Notes: generated by a model from the sequence alone, not told the origin. DNA of 64,000 bases from Treponema phagedenis (GCF_008153345.1 NZ_CP042818.1:62001-126000), one strand, 5' to 3'; positions 1 to 9,118 are shown, counted from the stretch's first letter. Program-made: numbers and translations.

Positions 1-1230
1 GGTTTTTACTGCTGTATCGCGTAATACGGATTTCGGTTCATACTCCCACGGCGGATAGATCGAGTTTATCGAAAAATTTCCTTTGCAGCGTTTTGTACAC
101 GCTTCTATTACCGAAAGGATTTCTTCGGAAGAACTTTCCGCAGAACTTCGCACGGAAAGCGTAAATTGCAGCTGTCCGTCTTTTTGCTCAAGCACTCCAT
201 TGTTTAAGCTGGTTTTCACCATCCCCGGAATTTCAAGGTTCATATATTGTACGCCATCGGGCACCATCATCATAAAGTCAATAAGATTTTCAGATAATTC
301 ATTCGTGTACATCTTGGACAGAGCCGGTGTTTCGCTGATTTTTACGGAAAGGTCTTTATCCGATGCGCGGTATTCTTTTTGCAATTCTTCCGTAAAAGAT
401 TTCACGATGGAAATAACCGATTCAGGGTTTTCCGCCGCAATAACCGCTTCGGCATACTTTGCAATAGCATTGTGTTTTGATCCGCCGGTAATTGCGGCAA
501 GCGTAATTTTTTCGGTTTGAGCAATTTTATACAATACCCGCCCCAAAATCTTTATTGCATTTGCGCGCTGTTTGATAATTTCTATTCCCGAATGCCCGCC
601 CAATAAACCTTCAATATTTAGTTTCAGAAACTTCCCTTTGGCTTGCTGCTCTTGTATATCAAAAGTACAAAGTGTATTTGCGCCGCCTGCGCAGCTTACT
701 AAGAAAATACCTTCTTCTTCTGAATCAATATTCAAAAGCTGTTTCCCTTGCAATAACGATGCATCAAAATTCATTATACCGGTCATACCTTCTTCTTCAT
801 CGGTGGTAATGAAAACCTCTATCGGAGGATGCGCAAGCGTATCGGAATCTAAAATTGCGAGTCCGTATGCAACAGCAACGCCGTCATCGCCGCCGAGGGT
901 TGTATTGTCTGCGTACATAAAATCGCTTTTGATGACGGGCTTTATCGGGTCGGTGCAAAAATTATGCGGAGAATCCGGTGTTTTTTCGCACACCATATCC
1001 ATGTGCCCCTGAATAATCAATACGGGAGATTTTTCGTACCCGGCAGTTCCCGGCTTTTTTATAATAACGTTTAATGCCTCATCCTGATATGCTTCAAGTT
1101 TTCGTTCTTTTGCAAATTGCATAAGAAAATCGCTTATCTGCTTTTCATTACCCGAACAGCGCGGAATTTTCATAATCTCCGCAAACCAATAAAAAAACGC
1201 CTTAGGCTCAAGATCATAAATAGTACTCAT
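1..1230 (-). CDS. pepD: M20-family cytosolic dipeptidase (PepD-like, aminoacyl-histidine dipeptidase), partial at left edge
   Basis: Reading the minus strand from an ATG at 1230 gives an uninterrupted frame to the window edge, starting MSTIYDLEPKAFFYWFAEI. Seen: the zinc-peptidase landmarks QGHMDMVCEK, DNTTLGGDDGVAVA, TTDEEEGMTG and EGLLGGHSGIEI in the order of the PepD (M20/M25) family. Known: these enzymes hydrolyse dipeptides such as beta-alanyl-histidine and Xaa-His in the cytoplasm and normally have about 480 residues. About 410 are present, so the C-terminal end is missing off the window. A good ribosome site (GAAGGGAG) lies about 12 nt upstream of the ATG. The gene is divergent from the ABC module at 1442. 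It probably serves peptide catabolism, which is central to treponeme energy metabolism (inference). Confidence 0.9.
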   Translation of the reverse strand, partial: MSTIYDLEPKAFFYWFAEIMKIPRCSGNEKQISDFLMQFAKERKLEAYQDEALNVIIKKPGTAGYEKSPVLIIQGHMDMVCEKTPDSPHNFCTDPIKPVIKSDFMYADNTTLGGDDGVAVAYGLAILDSDTLAHPPIEVFITTDEEEGMTGIMNFDASLLQGKQLLNIDSEEEGIFLVSCAGGANTLCTFDIQEQQAKGKFLKLNIEGLLGGHSGIEIIKQRANAIKILGRVLYKIAQTEKITLAAITGGSKHNAIAKYAEAVIAAENPESVISIVKSFTEELQKEYRASDKDLSVKISETPALSKMYTNELSENLIDFMMMVPDGVQYMNLEIPGMVKTSLNNGVLEQKDGQLQFTLSVRSSAESSSEEILSVIEACTKRCKGNFSINSIYPPWEYEPKSVLRDTAVKT

Positions 1231-1427
1231 ATAAAATTCTTTTGCTCCCTTCTAATTGTATTTATCACTTTTTTAGACAGTAAGATTACAGTAACAAAAA
1301 AAAGGTAAAAACTCAAGGGCAGGGGTTAGTTTTTAATAAAACAAAAAAGATGGCGCTTGGGCGAGGTTTTGGCGTTTTCGTTTTTGCTCCGTCGTTTGCG
1401 GTGCTTTTATATTTTTCCTTACTATTG

Positions 1428-1433
1428 TATACT
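1428..1433 (+). promoter_or_regulatory. Candidate -10 box of a leaderless promoter for the ABC module
   Basis: TATACT lies 8 nt before the ATG at 1442. No Shine-Dalgarno-like sequence lies between them (the spacer is CCCTTTTT-like). The expected transcription start falls at about 1440, almost on the start codon. The -35 (TTTATA, 16 nt upstream) is weak. Confidence 0.4.
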
Positions 1434-1441
1434 CCCTTTTT

Positions 1442-2239
1442 ATGGAAATATTACGGGCGGAAAATGTTACAAGGTTTTACGGAACAAAGAAGCGGGCGAT
1501 TGTCGGGTGCAAAGATATTTCGTTCAGCGTGCAGCGGGGGACGGTCTGCGGTTTGCTCGGGTTGAACGGGGCGGGAAAGAGTACGTTGTTAAATATTTTG
1601 AGCGGGTATCTGCTGCCTTCATCGGGCGATGCGTTTATTAATGGGTTTTCCGTCAGCGATGAGCCGCTTCAGGCAAAAAAACACTTGGGCGTTTTGCACG
1701 AGCAAATTCCGCTGTATGCCGATATGACGGTTCAACAATTTCTTTTGTTTACCGCAAGTATTTTTTCTGATGATGCCGAAGCAATTCAAGAATCTGTTGA
1801 GCGGGTTATACAGTACTGCGCCCTCGATGAGGTGCAGGACAGACGCATCAAAGGTTTGTCGCGAGGGTATAAGCAGCGCACCGGTCTTGCGCAAGCGCTT
1901 GTGCATGAGCCTTCGCTTCTAATTTTGGACGAGCCCACTTCGGGGCTTGATGCAATGCAAGTAAAGGATTTTCATAAAAAGATACGTGCTCTTCCGAAAG
2001 AAACTTCGGTTATTATTTCCATGCATAATTTACAAGAGGCTGAGCGGCTTTGCACGTATTTTGTTTTGCTGCACGAGGGTTCTGTTTTGGTGCAGGGAAG
2101 CCTTGACAAAATAGCGGAGCGGCTTACACAGGATTTTCCTCATTTGCAAAAGGATATTGCGGATGCTTCCGCAAACGGCACGCTTACCGCCTTTGCTTTT
2201 GAGCAGTATGTCCAAGTATCGCCTAAGGAATTTGAATAA
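1442..2239 (+). CDS. ABC transporter ATP-binding protein (Gld-type/ABC-2 exporter)
   Basis: Cytoplasmic ATPase of an ABC-2 type exporter, 265 aa. Seen: Walker A GLNGAGKST at residues 40-48, a Q-loop region after HLGVLHEQ, a variant signature LSRGYKQR in place of LSGGQ, Walker B LLILDEPTSGLD around residue 160, and the switch histidine in IISMHNLQEAE. The closest known type is the GldA/CcmA-like class that pairs with GldF/GldG-like partners. The next gene starts at its stop codon and two further genes overlap, so the four form one operon. No ribosome site is visible; the start was chosen because MEILRAENVTRFYG is the normal N-terminus of the family. The exported substrate is unknown. Confidence 0.9.
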   Translation: MEILRAENVTRFYGTKKRAIVGCKDISFSVQRGTVCGLLGLNGAGKSTLLNILSGYLLPSSGDAFINGFSVSDEPLQAKKHLGVLHEQIPLYADMTVQQFLLFTASIFSDDAEAIQESVERVIQYCALDEVQDRRIKGLSRGYKQRTGLAQALVHEPSLLILDEPTSGLDAMQVKDFHKKIRALPKETSVIISMHNLQEAERLCTYFVLLHEGSVLVQGSLDKIAERLTQDFPHLQKDIADASANGTLTAFAFEQYVQVSPKEFE

Positions 2240-2964
2240 TGAGTAATGCAGTTTTTGCTTTATACAAAAAAGAGTTGTATCATCTTGCGATTTCGCCGGT
2301 GCCGTTTGCTGCTCTTTTGATTATGCAGCTCGGACTTGCCTTTCCGTTTATCGGGATGAGTTATTGGTTTCTTTCAGGAGTTTCCGAACTGCAAAGCTTT
2401 TTTTTAAATGCACCGTTTCTTTTTTGTTTTGTTATTCCGCTTTTAACCATGAATATCTGGAGTGATGAGCGCAAAGCGTTTACCGACAAGCTGTTGTTTT
2501 CGTATCCCGTATCGGAGCAGACAATCGCCGGCGCAAAATATCTTGCGTTGGTAACCGTGTACGCCTGCATACTTATAATCAGTTCCGCAATTCCCATGTC
2601 TGTTTTTCAGTTGGGAGATTTTTCGTTTTCCGTTTTTTTGCTTTCGTATGCGGCATTGTTTTTATTCGGTTTGGGGCTGCTTGCTATCTCGCTTGGGATT
2701 GCAGTTTTTTCGTCATATACTGCGGTGAACTTTTTACTCAGCTTTATTGTTATTCTGTTTTTTTCGCTGATACAGGCGCCGCTTAAGGTTTATACTGCAA
2801 ACACGCTGCTTGCAAAAATACTGTTGTGGTTTGCGTTCCCTGTGCATTTTGAATCGGCGGCGCGCGGCATTTTTGATTTACGGGATTTTGCATTTTATGC
2901 GATTCTTATTTTTTTCGGAATCCAATTAACAACGTATGTATTGCAAAGGAAACACAGAATATGA
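2239..2964 (+). CDS. ABC-2 type transporter permease (GldF-like)
   Basis: Integral membrane permease of 241 aa, partner of the ATPase before it; its ATG overlaps that gene's stop codon. Seen: about six hydrophobic segments (PVPFAALLIMQLGLAFPFIG, the FCFVIPLLTMNIWSDERK segment, TVYACILIISSAI, the LSYAALFLFGLGLLAISLGI region, and two near the C-terminus). The motif around MNIWSDERKAFTDKLLFSYPVSEQTI is typical of ABC-2 permeases of the gliding/NosY class. Gene order ATPase, permease, GldG-like, DUF4340 matches a bacterial exporter module known from several phyla. Cargo unknown. Confidence 0.85.
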   Translation: MSNAVFALYKKELYHLAISPVPFAALLIMQLGLAFPFIGMSYWFLSGVSELQSFFLNAPFLFCFVIPLLTMNIWSDERKAFTDKLLFSYPVSEQTIAGAKYLALVTVYACILIISSAIPMSVFQLGDFSFSVFLLSYAALFLFGLGLLAISLGIAVFSSYTAVNFLLSFIVILFFSLIQAPLKVYTANTLLAKILLWFAFPVHFESAARGIFDLRDFAFYAILIFFGIQLTTYVLQRKHRI

Positions 2965-4451
2965 AAAAGAAAAAATTAAAACACGAATACCGTTTGCAAT
3001 TTGTACTGAGTATTTTGATTTGTATTTTTGCCGCAATTTTTGTATCCCGTGTGTATGTGCGGGTTGATTTAACAAAGCAAAAAACATATACGCTTTCGCC
3101 GATCAGTTTGAATATCTTGGAAAATCTTGAAGGAGTTGCGGAGATTACTTGGTTTAAATCAAGCGGCGTTGAAGTGCATATTCCTTCATTGCAGTATGTA
3201 AAAGATTTTTTAACCGAGTATGCGGCGAAGGGGAATTGTATTTTTACGGTAAAAGATACGGGCAGCGTAAGTCAAACAGCATTGGAAAAACTCGGATTGG
3301 CACCGCAGCAAATTGAGCGCACGGATAAAAACTCGGTTATGCTTGAAAATCTGTATTCAGGACTTATGCTTGAATACCTTGGCGAAACAAGGCTTATTCC
3401 CTTTCTTGCCGATACCACCCGATTGGAAGCGCGGCTTGCCCGTTTTTTTACCGAGATAAAACAGGATGTGAGCGGAGGTAAAAATAACAGAACTGTTTTT
3501 CTGCTTGCGCCGCCTGATAGTTTAAACGGGCACTATCGGTATATTATTCCGTGGCTGCAATACGAGGGGTTTATTCCGCAAGTGCTTTCGCTTCCTTTAC
3601 CGAACTTGGATCCGCAAGTGCCGCTTTTGGTTTTGGGCTCGGGTTGTTTGCACGAAGATGACAGCATGCAGCTTGAACTCTTTTTAGAAAAAAAAGGCAA
3701 TGCGGTGTTTTTTGTTTCGGGCAATACGGTTGCGGCAATGGACGACTGGAGTGCGCAAGCAAAAAAACAAGACCCGCTTATTGAGCTTTTAGTGCGGCAC
3801 GGAATAAGTATCAATGCCTCGCTTATCATTGATATTCTAAACTTTAGAATGACGCTTCCGTCCGCAAACGGTATGCAGTATGAAAAGATTAACTATCCTT
3901 TTTGGCCGACTGTTTTTTTAAGCGCGGAAAACAGCAGTCTCATTTTTGCGGGGCTGCCGCAGCTTCAGCTTTTTTGGCCGTCGTCTGTCGATGTGCAAAA
4001 CTCCGATGATACATTGCAAGTGCTTGCGCATACAAGCAAAAACTCAATTACGCTTGCCGAACCTTACGACACTAATCCCTTTGGTAAACAGCTCAGTCTG
4101 ATTGCCAATGCCGACAACAAGCGGCAAGTACCCTTTGCCACCGCAAGCACGAAAAAGGGAAGACTGATTGTTGTTGCGGACGAAAACATGGTAAGCACCG
4201 CAATCGAGTATACCAACTCGGATTATAATCTTGATTTTATGATTAACTGTTTGGACTGGATATGCGGGAAAGAACAAATCTTGCAACTAAAAAATAAGCA
4301 GGCAATTATTCCGCCTTTTAAAAATTTTGAAACAGCAGATAAGGCGGCAGGTATTTTCTCGCAGGCGCGGGTGATCAATTTTCTTATTATTCCGCTCTGT
4401 ATACTTTTAGCCGCCATCAGTGTTCAAATTGTATACCGGAGAAAGCAATGA
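2961..4451 (+). CDS. GldG-like ABC-module protein (DUF7088/ABC_transp_aux domain)
   Basis: 496 aa, overlapping the permease gene by 4 nt. Seen: an N-terminal membrane segment at about residues 12-34, an extracytoplasmic region opening with VRVDLTKQKTYTLSPISLNIL, and a C-terminal membrane segment near 470-490 followed by a basic tail (YRRKQ). This is the architecture of GldG-like auxiliary proteins of ABC-2 exporters; the sequence after the first segment matches the 'DLT...TLS' pattern typical of the family. It probably forms the periplasmic part of the transporter. The family is associated with gliding in Bacteroidetes, but the paralogous module occurs widely without gliding, so motility should not be assumed here. 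Confidence 0.8.
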   Translation: MKKKKLKHEYRLQFVLSILICIFAAIFVSRVYVRVDLTKQKTYTLSPISLNILENLEGVAEITWFKSSGVEVHIPSLQYVKDFLTEYAAKGNCIFTVKDTGSVSQTALEKLGLAPQQIERTDKNSVMLENLYSGLMLEYLGETRLIPFLADTTRLEARLARFFTEIKQDVSGGKNNRTVFLLAPPDSLNGHYRYIIPWLQYEGFIPQVLSLPLPNLDPQVPLLVLGSGCLHEDDSMQLELFLEKKGNAVFFVSGNTVAAMDDWSAQAKKQDPLIELLVRHGISINASLIIDILNFRMTLPSANGMQYEKINYPFWPTVFLSAENSSLIFAGLPQLQLFWPSSVDVQNSDDTLQVLAHTSKNSITLAEPYDTNPFGKQLSLIANADNKRQVPFATASTKKGRLIVVADENMVSTAIEYTNSDYNLDFMINCLDWICGKEQILQLKNKQAIIPPFKNFETADKAAGIFSQARVINFLIIPLCILLAAISVQIVYRRKQ

Positions 4452-5371
4452 AGCGAAGCGATTTTTTGCAAATAAAAAATAGGTTCGGTATAGAAACCAA
4501 AACGCTTGTGCTTTTTGGAATTCTTATTGTACTGCTCCTTGCCGTTGCGGGAAGTTTTATTTTTTCCCGCACAAAAAAAGAACAAAGTTTTGAAAGTGTT
4601 TTGGTTCTTGAAAAAGATATTCCCGCTATTCAAAAAATAATTATTTCCATTCCGGCAAAAAACAATCAGCCGGGCGTTGAATACGGTTTTGAAAAAAAAG
4701 ATGGGCGTTGGTTTTTATCTGTCGGCAATCAAATGTTTCAGGCAAAAGAGCTTATGCTCAATCGTTTGTTGGAAACGCTTTCCGCAAAACGATATTTTAC
4801 GCCGATTACAAAAAATGCCGCGCATTATGCAAATTACGGACTTGAGGATTCTCATGCAGCCGGAATTCGGTTAATAAAAGACGGCGATGCAATTCTTGCC
4901 GATATTTATTTTGGAAATATCAATACGCTTGGAACAGACCGTTATGTGCGTACCGGAAAAACTACCGATGTTCTTTTAACCGCTGACAGCTTTCATTCGT
5001 TTTTGCAAACTTATACAGACCTTTGGCTGAACCTGCAAATCTACCAAGACCTTTTTACAACACAGCGCATACAATCTTTGCAGTTCGGGCACAGCAGCGG
5101 CAATCGAAATCGGAATGAGGAGGCGTTTAAAGCCTTGGAAAAGTTTTTGCAAAGTTTTTCCTGCTTGGACATTTATACCGAAACGATCCCCTCCCAAGAA
5201 AAAACGGAAACGATTCTTTTGCATTTTGAGCAATCCGAACCGCTTGCTATTTCTGTAACACCGCTTCCAAACGGCGACCGCGTTTTAACGGACTCGATAA
5301 GCGGGCATACATATCTTATCAGCGATTACACCGCAAAACGATTGACAGCCCTTGTTCAAAAATGTTTGTAA
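4448..5371 (+). CDS. DUF4340 domain-containing membrane-anchored protein
   Basis: 307 aa, overlapping the GldG-like gene by 4 nt. Seen: one N-terminal membrane anchor (LVLFGILIVLLLAVAGSFIF, about residues 19-38), then a soluble extracytoplasmic domain. The stretch KKDGRWFLSVGNQMFQAKELMLNRLL followed by NYGLEDSHAAGIRLI is the DUF4340 pattern (short beta repeats after a 'W..........A....V..LL' element). Known: DUF4340 proteins are regularly the last gene of Gld-type ABC modules, and no biochemical function is established. The operon ends here; a copy of the dispersed hairpin repeat follows within 15 nt and sits between this gene and the convergent glycan gene. Confidence 0.75.
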   Translation: MKRSDFLQIKNRFGIETKTLVLFGILIVLLLAVAGSFIFSRTKKEQSFESVLVLEKDIPAIQKIIISIPAKNNQPGVEYGFEKKDGRWFLSVGNQMFQAKELMLNRLLETLSAKRYFTPITKNAAHYANYGLEDSHAAGIRLIKDGDAILADIYFGNINTLGTDRYVRTGKTTDVLLTADSFHSFLQTYTDLWLNLQIYQDLFTTQRIQSLQFGHSSGNRNRNEEAFKALEKFLQSFSCLDIYTETIPSQEKTETILLHFEQSEPLAISVTPLPNGDRVLTDSISGHTYLISDYTAKRLTALVQKCL

Positions 5372-5382
5372 GCGGTAAGCAT

Positions 5383-5555
5383 TTGGTAAAGTTCCCCCGA
5401 CGGCAAAATCAGAACTGCCGCGGACGTTAAAACCGGATTTAAACATCACTATGGTAAGTTTACTCACCGTTGCGCCGTGTCGGAATCTTTTTTATAAAAT
5501 GTATTAAAAGAGCGTTGCAATAATGATGGCTTAAAAATTACTGTATCGAGGTGCT
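5383..5555 (-). repeat. Dispersed modular hairpin repeat, copy J
   Basis: Contains the core GGTAAGTTTACTCACC (self-complementary) followed by GTTGCGCCGTGTCGG and TTTTTTATAAAA, as in the copies near 14.8, 42.0 and 51.5 kb. A less conserved hairpin around GCCGCGGACG precedes it. The 3' part (TGTATTAAAA...GCGTTG.AATA.TGATG.CTTAAA) also matches copy B. It sits between two convergent genes. Confidence 0.8.
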
Positions 5556-8135
5556 TTACACTATGTCCTTTAGCTCTCCGCGCTTCATCGCATAAACTTC
5601 CATGCTGTCGCCAAGTTTGAACAGTTTGCTTATGAGTAAAAGTAATTTCCAAATAAAACCGTTTTTTTTGATATTATATTGGGGGAAAAATCTTTCAGGG
5701 TGATGTCCAATGGAAATAATTTTTTTTACTTGAAAGCCATAGCGTTCAAGTTGTTTTTTGACTGTTCTTGAATCAAAAAGGCTGAAATGGTCTGTCGGAC
5801 TTTCTGAAAAGAATTTTAGAGGGAATCTCCGTCCGGTAACACCGGCAAAGTTCGGTGTTGAAAATGCAAATATTCCGCCGGGAAGCAATAAGTCGGAAAC
5901 TTTATGGAGAACAGTATCGAGATCCTGAAAATGCTCAATTACAAACCACATGGTAATTGCATGAAAACTTCGTTCATGAATTTGTATAGTCACTTTTTTT
6001 GCTTGGTTGGTGGTAAAGCTTCCCTGCATAATAAAATCAAAACTTTGGGGCAATATAGGAAAGGTTGCAGAAAAAGCGGGAATGTTTAGTGTTTCGGTAA
6101 CATAGTGCACTGCATCTTCGGATACATCGGTACCGATCACATGCCAATGTGCTTCTTGTGCAGCGGATAAAAACGGTCCGTATGCACAACCGATATCTAA
6201 AATCTTTTTTTCCGTTTCAAAGAGATTAGCCTTTTGATTTTTAAAAATTGCTTCACGTAAAAGATCGATTTCTTTTATGCGTCGCCCGCCCTGTTTTTTG
6301 ATTGCTTCAAAATCTTCAAGATATGTTTTTCCATATTGTGCTTTATATTCATCAAAAAAATATTTTTCAGAATATTCTTTTTTTTCCGCAGTGCAAAAGT
6401 ATAAAAAAAGCATATCACATTGATCACACTGTGCAATAGTTTTATTGTCTGCACGTCCTACTATTTTTGATTCCGTATTTTCTCCACAGATAGGACATGG
6501 ATATCTTGTACCGTTTGCAATAATTTGTATTTTATCTGAAAGACTTTTTTCTTCCGTATTTTTTGTTATGGAATCAGGAAATTGAATTCCTCGTTTCATC
6601 TTTTCGGAAAACTCTTTTGTTGAGGGACAAGGAGAGTTAATAACAGAAAAGCCTGTTTGTTCCGCTAGTAAAAAATGATATTCGGTTGGAGAAACAAGTA
6701 AAACAGCACAACCTGCAGCAAGCGACTCGAAAGCGGTAAAACCGAAATGAGTGATAACTAAATCCCAACCGAACAATTGCTCTCGCAAATTTGTTACAGG
6801 CGGAAGAATATGTATATTCTCGTTTTGATTTTCGTTTTGAGTATCAGATAAAATAACCGAAACCTCAAATCCGATCGCAGCTAAATTTTTTGCAACAGGT
6901 TCCGCGTGATGTTTTATATCTTCTCCGCCAAAGGCTACAAGCAACTTAGTTTTATCCGGTACAGGATAAAATCTTTTTGATTTTTTGGGAAGCGGAAGAA
7001 TTCGTCTGTGTTTTGGCAGAGGAATAAAACTTGTATCTGTTTTGTTAGCAAGTTTTGCAAAGTTTATTTCTTCACTTGTTTGCAGTCGCGGAAGAATATC
7101 TAAAACATAATCCGCCATTTCACGTCCATCGCCACCTTCGTCAAGAGCAAGCACCGGAGCAAATGTTTTTAAAGAATCCATTTCTTCCGCTGATGTTCTA
7201 AAATTATCCAGTATAATTAAACGTGTTTTTTCCGGCAGTTCGGTTATTATACTCTCTTCGGGAAGAGATTTAATAATTTGTGAAATCTGCGGTGATTGTT
7301 TTTCCTGATTAAGATATATAAGGCATCGATATTTTTTTTGCAATTCAAAAAATAAATTAAACACTCTGCGTAAATGTCCCGATCCTTGTCCGTATTTTAT
7401 TGATGGATAAAACACAATTATTCTTTCAGCATAATAAAATGCGGCAATAATATCACTTGCTTTTGCCGGCTCTTGCGTATGAGTATTTTGCAAGTATGTT
7501 TTCATGAGGAGGGCACGCTCATAATCATCTTTTGTGTCTATAGTTGTTCGCAACTCAGGATAGTACCATTGAGCGGGTGCAGCTTCACGAATACAAATAA
7601 AGATATCCGTATGGCGGTATAATGCAGGGCCGACATGTTCACGCTCGTATTTGTCTTTACTAAGAATTTCCGCCGACAATAAACTTTCAGCCTTTAAAAC
7701 TTCTATACCGCTTCCGTGCGGAAGCCCTGTGAACGTAAAATAGTCCGGCTCTTTTAATGCAATAAATTTTTTGAGAGAAGCTTCCGCTGCTTCATAAAAT
7801 AAAAAAGGATTGTCCGCTGTTGCTCTGATAATTGTTTTAATAGGATTTACCGTATTTTGAAACATTTTGATTGCTTTACAAAATCGTGAAAGCACATCTT
7901 CTTCAGAACCGCCAATACAAATATAGCCGTATTCTTTTGCTATCGATTCAAAAGCAGATACCGAATCTTCGCTGCATGCAAGAATATAACGCTCTGCGGG
8001 AACGCGCCGCATTGCCGCTAATGTATATGCGAGCAATGGTTTTCCGTAGATATCTAAGAGCGCTTTTTCGGGGAGCCTTGTTGAATGCAAGCGTGCTTGT
8101 ACAATTACCGCGACACCGGTAGATAAATTTTTCAT
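5556..8135 (-). CDS. Tri-domain fusion: SpsF-like cytidylyltransferase + PseG-like domain + SAM methyltransferase
   Basis: 859 aa with three enzyme-like regions. Residues 1-235: SpsF/NeuA-type nucleotidyltransferase (VAVIVQARLHSTRLPEKAL, RATADNPF, HGSGIEVL). Residues about 240-530: GT-B-like domain resembling PseG, the sugar-nucleotide hydrolase of pseudaminic acid synthesis (GQGSGHLRR at about 247, LLVAFGGEDIKHHAEP, THFGFTAFESLAAGCAVLLVSP). Residues about 545-575: zinc-ribbon-like CPIC...CDQC. Residues about 635-800: class I methyltransferase with motif I ILDIGCAYGPF at about 643. It probably makes and modifies a CMP-activated sugar in the cytoplasm. The flanking genes are a glycosyltransferase-like protein (4-nt overlap) and spiro-SPASM, which supports a glycan pathway, perhaps for flagellin or surface modification. 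The exact sugar cannot be read from sequence. Confidence 0.8.
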   Translation of the reverse strand: MKNLSTGVAVIVQARLHSTRLPEKALLDIYGKPLLAYTLAAMRRVPAERYILACSEDSVSAFESIAKEYGYICIGGSEEDVLSRFCKAIKMFQNTVNPIKTIIRATADNPFLFYEAAEASLKKFIALKEPDYFTFTGLPHGSGIEVLKAESLLSAEILSKDKYEREHVGPALYRHTDIFICIREAAPAQWYYPELRTTIDTKDDYERALLMKTYLQNTHTQEPAKASDIIAAFYYAERIIVFYPSIKYGQGSGHLRRVFNLFFELQKKYRCLIYLNQEKQSPQISQIIKSLPEESIITELPEKTRLIILDNFRTSAEEMDSLKTFAPVLALDEGGDGREMADYVLDILPRLQTSEEINFAKLANKTDTSFIPLPKHRRILPLPKKSKRFYPVPDKTKLLVAFGGEDIKHHAEPVAKNLAAIGFEVSVILSDTQNENQNENIHILPPVTNLREQLFGWDLVITHFGFTAFESLAAGCAVLLVSPTEYHFLLAEQTGFSVINSPCPSTKEFSEKMKRGIQFPDSITKNTEEKSLSDKIQIIANGTRYPCPICGENTESKIVGRADNKTIAQCDQCDMLFLYFCTAEKKEYSEKYFFDEYKAQYGKTYLEDFEAIKKQGGRRIKEIDLLREAIFKNQKANLFETEKKILDIGCAYGPFLSAAQEAHWHVIGTDVSEDAVHYVTETLNIPAFSATFPILPQSFDFIMQGSFTTNQAKKVTIQIHERSFHAITMWFVIEHFQDLDTVLHKVSDLLLPGGIFAFSTPNFAGVTGRRFPLKFFSESPTDHFSLFDSRTVKKQLERYGFQVKKIISIGHHPERFFPQYNIKKNGFIWKLLLLISKLFKLGDSMEVYAMKRGELKDIV

Positions 8136-9118
8136 AGAACCGGCTCCCAGTCTTTAATAAGTTCTATCGCATCTTTTTTGTATCGATATTTATTAACTTC
8201 AACCCATTTTTTAGCTTCCCGAAAAAAAGAAAGAGCTTCCATAAAATGCAATCCCGAGTTTTTTAAAAACGGAAAAAATGTTCTGTTTTTTATGTAGGCC
8301 GATTCTTTGTTTTTTATCGGAGCAATATTTTTTAAATAAAATGTTCTATACGAAATATCCGCAGAGATATTTTCCGGTGGCGGTGATGCTTCATATTTCA
8401 ATTTAAATCTTGTATTAATTCTTATTTGTTCACCCCAAAGATACGATCTAAATCCAAAGTCAAGGTTTTGCCAATAAGGATTTAAAATAGTATAATCAAA
8501 GCCTCCCAGCTGTATTGTTTTTTTTCTGTTGTATATTCCCGCAAAATCATAGGCATACATGGTCGGCGTATTATCCTTTACACAAGGCATCGGTTCTGTA
8601 GAAAATTTTGTTTTATAAAGGCTTGGAACAATTTGGTTAAGTATCGGAGTTCCAGCTTCCGATAACAGCATGGGTGTAGTACAAATAATATCATTTTGAA
8701 TTACCGATTCAATAAGCGCAGCGTCCTGTCCCGATCCGAATAAATTCATATCATTCCACAGTACAAACGCAAAATCGCTATTGCTTTCGGCAATTCCGAT
8801 ATTTATCATTTCTCCGATGGAAACTTTTTCTAAAGGTATAATAAATTTTACATAAGGGAACCGATCATAAAAGTTTGCATGTTCAGATTGAGAAGGCGAT
8901 TCTTCTATAGAAATAATAGAAGAAAAGTTTAGATTAGCCAAACGGTCAAAAAGAATTCCCCGATTTAATTTCGGACCGCGATTTAATACAACTGCAGAAA
9001 GCGGTTGCCCTCTGTTAACTTCTTCTCCTCCGATAATTGTGCGGGAAACGTTTCTTTCATTAAAAGTTATAGGTATAGTATTCGTCACAATATTTGCATA
9101 TTCCTTTATAATCTGCAT
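8132..9118 (-). CDS. Glycosyltransferase-like protein (GT-A/GT2-like), start uncertain
   Basis: About 328 aa from an ATG at 9118 (MQIIKEYANI). The same frame stays open to another ATG at 9208, and both overlap the end of the spiro-SPASM gene. Seen: SAVVLNRGPKLNRGILFDRLANL then SSIISIEE, a beta-strand/loop start typical of a nucleotide-diphospho-sugar transferase; IGEMINIGIAESNSDFAFVLWNDMNLF, which resembles the 'A.G..A..D.....D.D' region of GT2 enzymes; and LGGFDYTILNPYWQNLDFGFRSYLWGE, like the acceptor-loop 'GGFDE....EDxDL..R' region. The alignable homology appears to start near 9030, which makes the true start doubtful. The 3' end overlaps the next gene by 4 nt. Likely transfers the sugar made by its neighbours (inference). 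Confidence 0.6.
   Translation of the reverse strand: MQIIKEYANIVTNTIPITFNERNVSRTIIGGEEVNRGQPLSAVVLNRGPKLNRGILFDRLANLNFSSIISIEESPSQSEHANFYDRFPYVKFIIPLEKVSIGEMINIGIAESNSDFAFVLWNDMNLFGSGQDAALIESVIQNDIICTTPMLLSEAGTPILNQIVPSLYKTKFSTEPMPCVKDNTPTMYAYDFAGIYNRKKTIQLGGFDYTILNPYWQNLDFGFRSYLWGEQIRINTRFKLKYEASPPPENISADISYRTFYLKNIAPIKNKESAYIKNRTFFPFLKNSGLHFMEALSFFREAKKWVEVNKYRYKKDAIELIKDWEPVL

Noticed and set aside
83-1012. Two plus-strand reading frames of about 145 aa at the left edge
   Set aside because: Both are antisense to the pepD-like gene, whose minus-strand frame is open through the whole stretch with M20 motifs.
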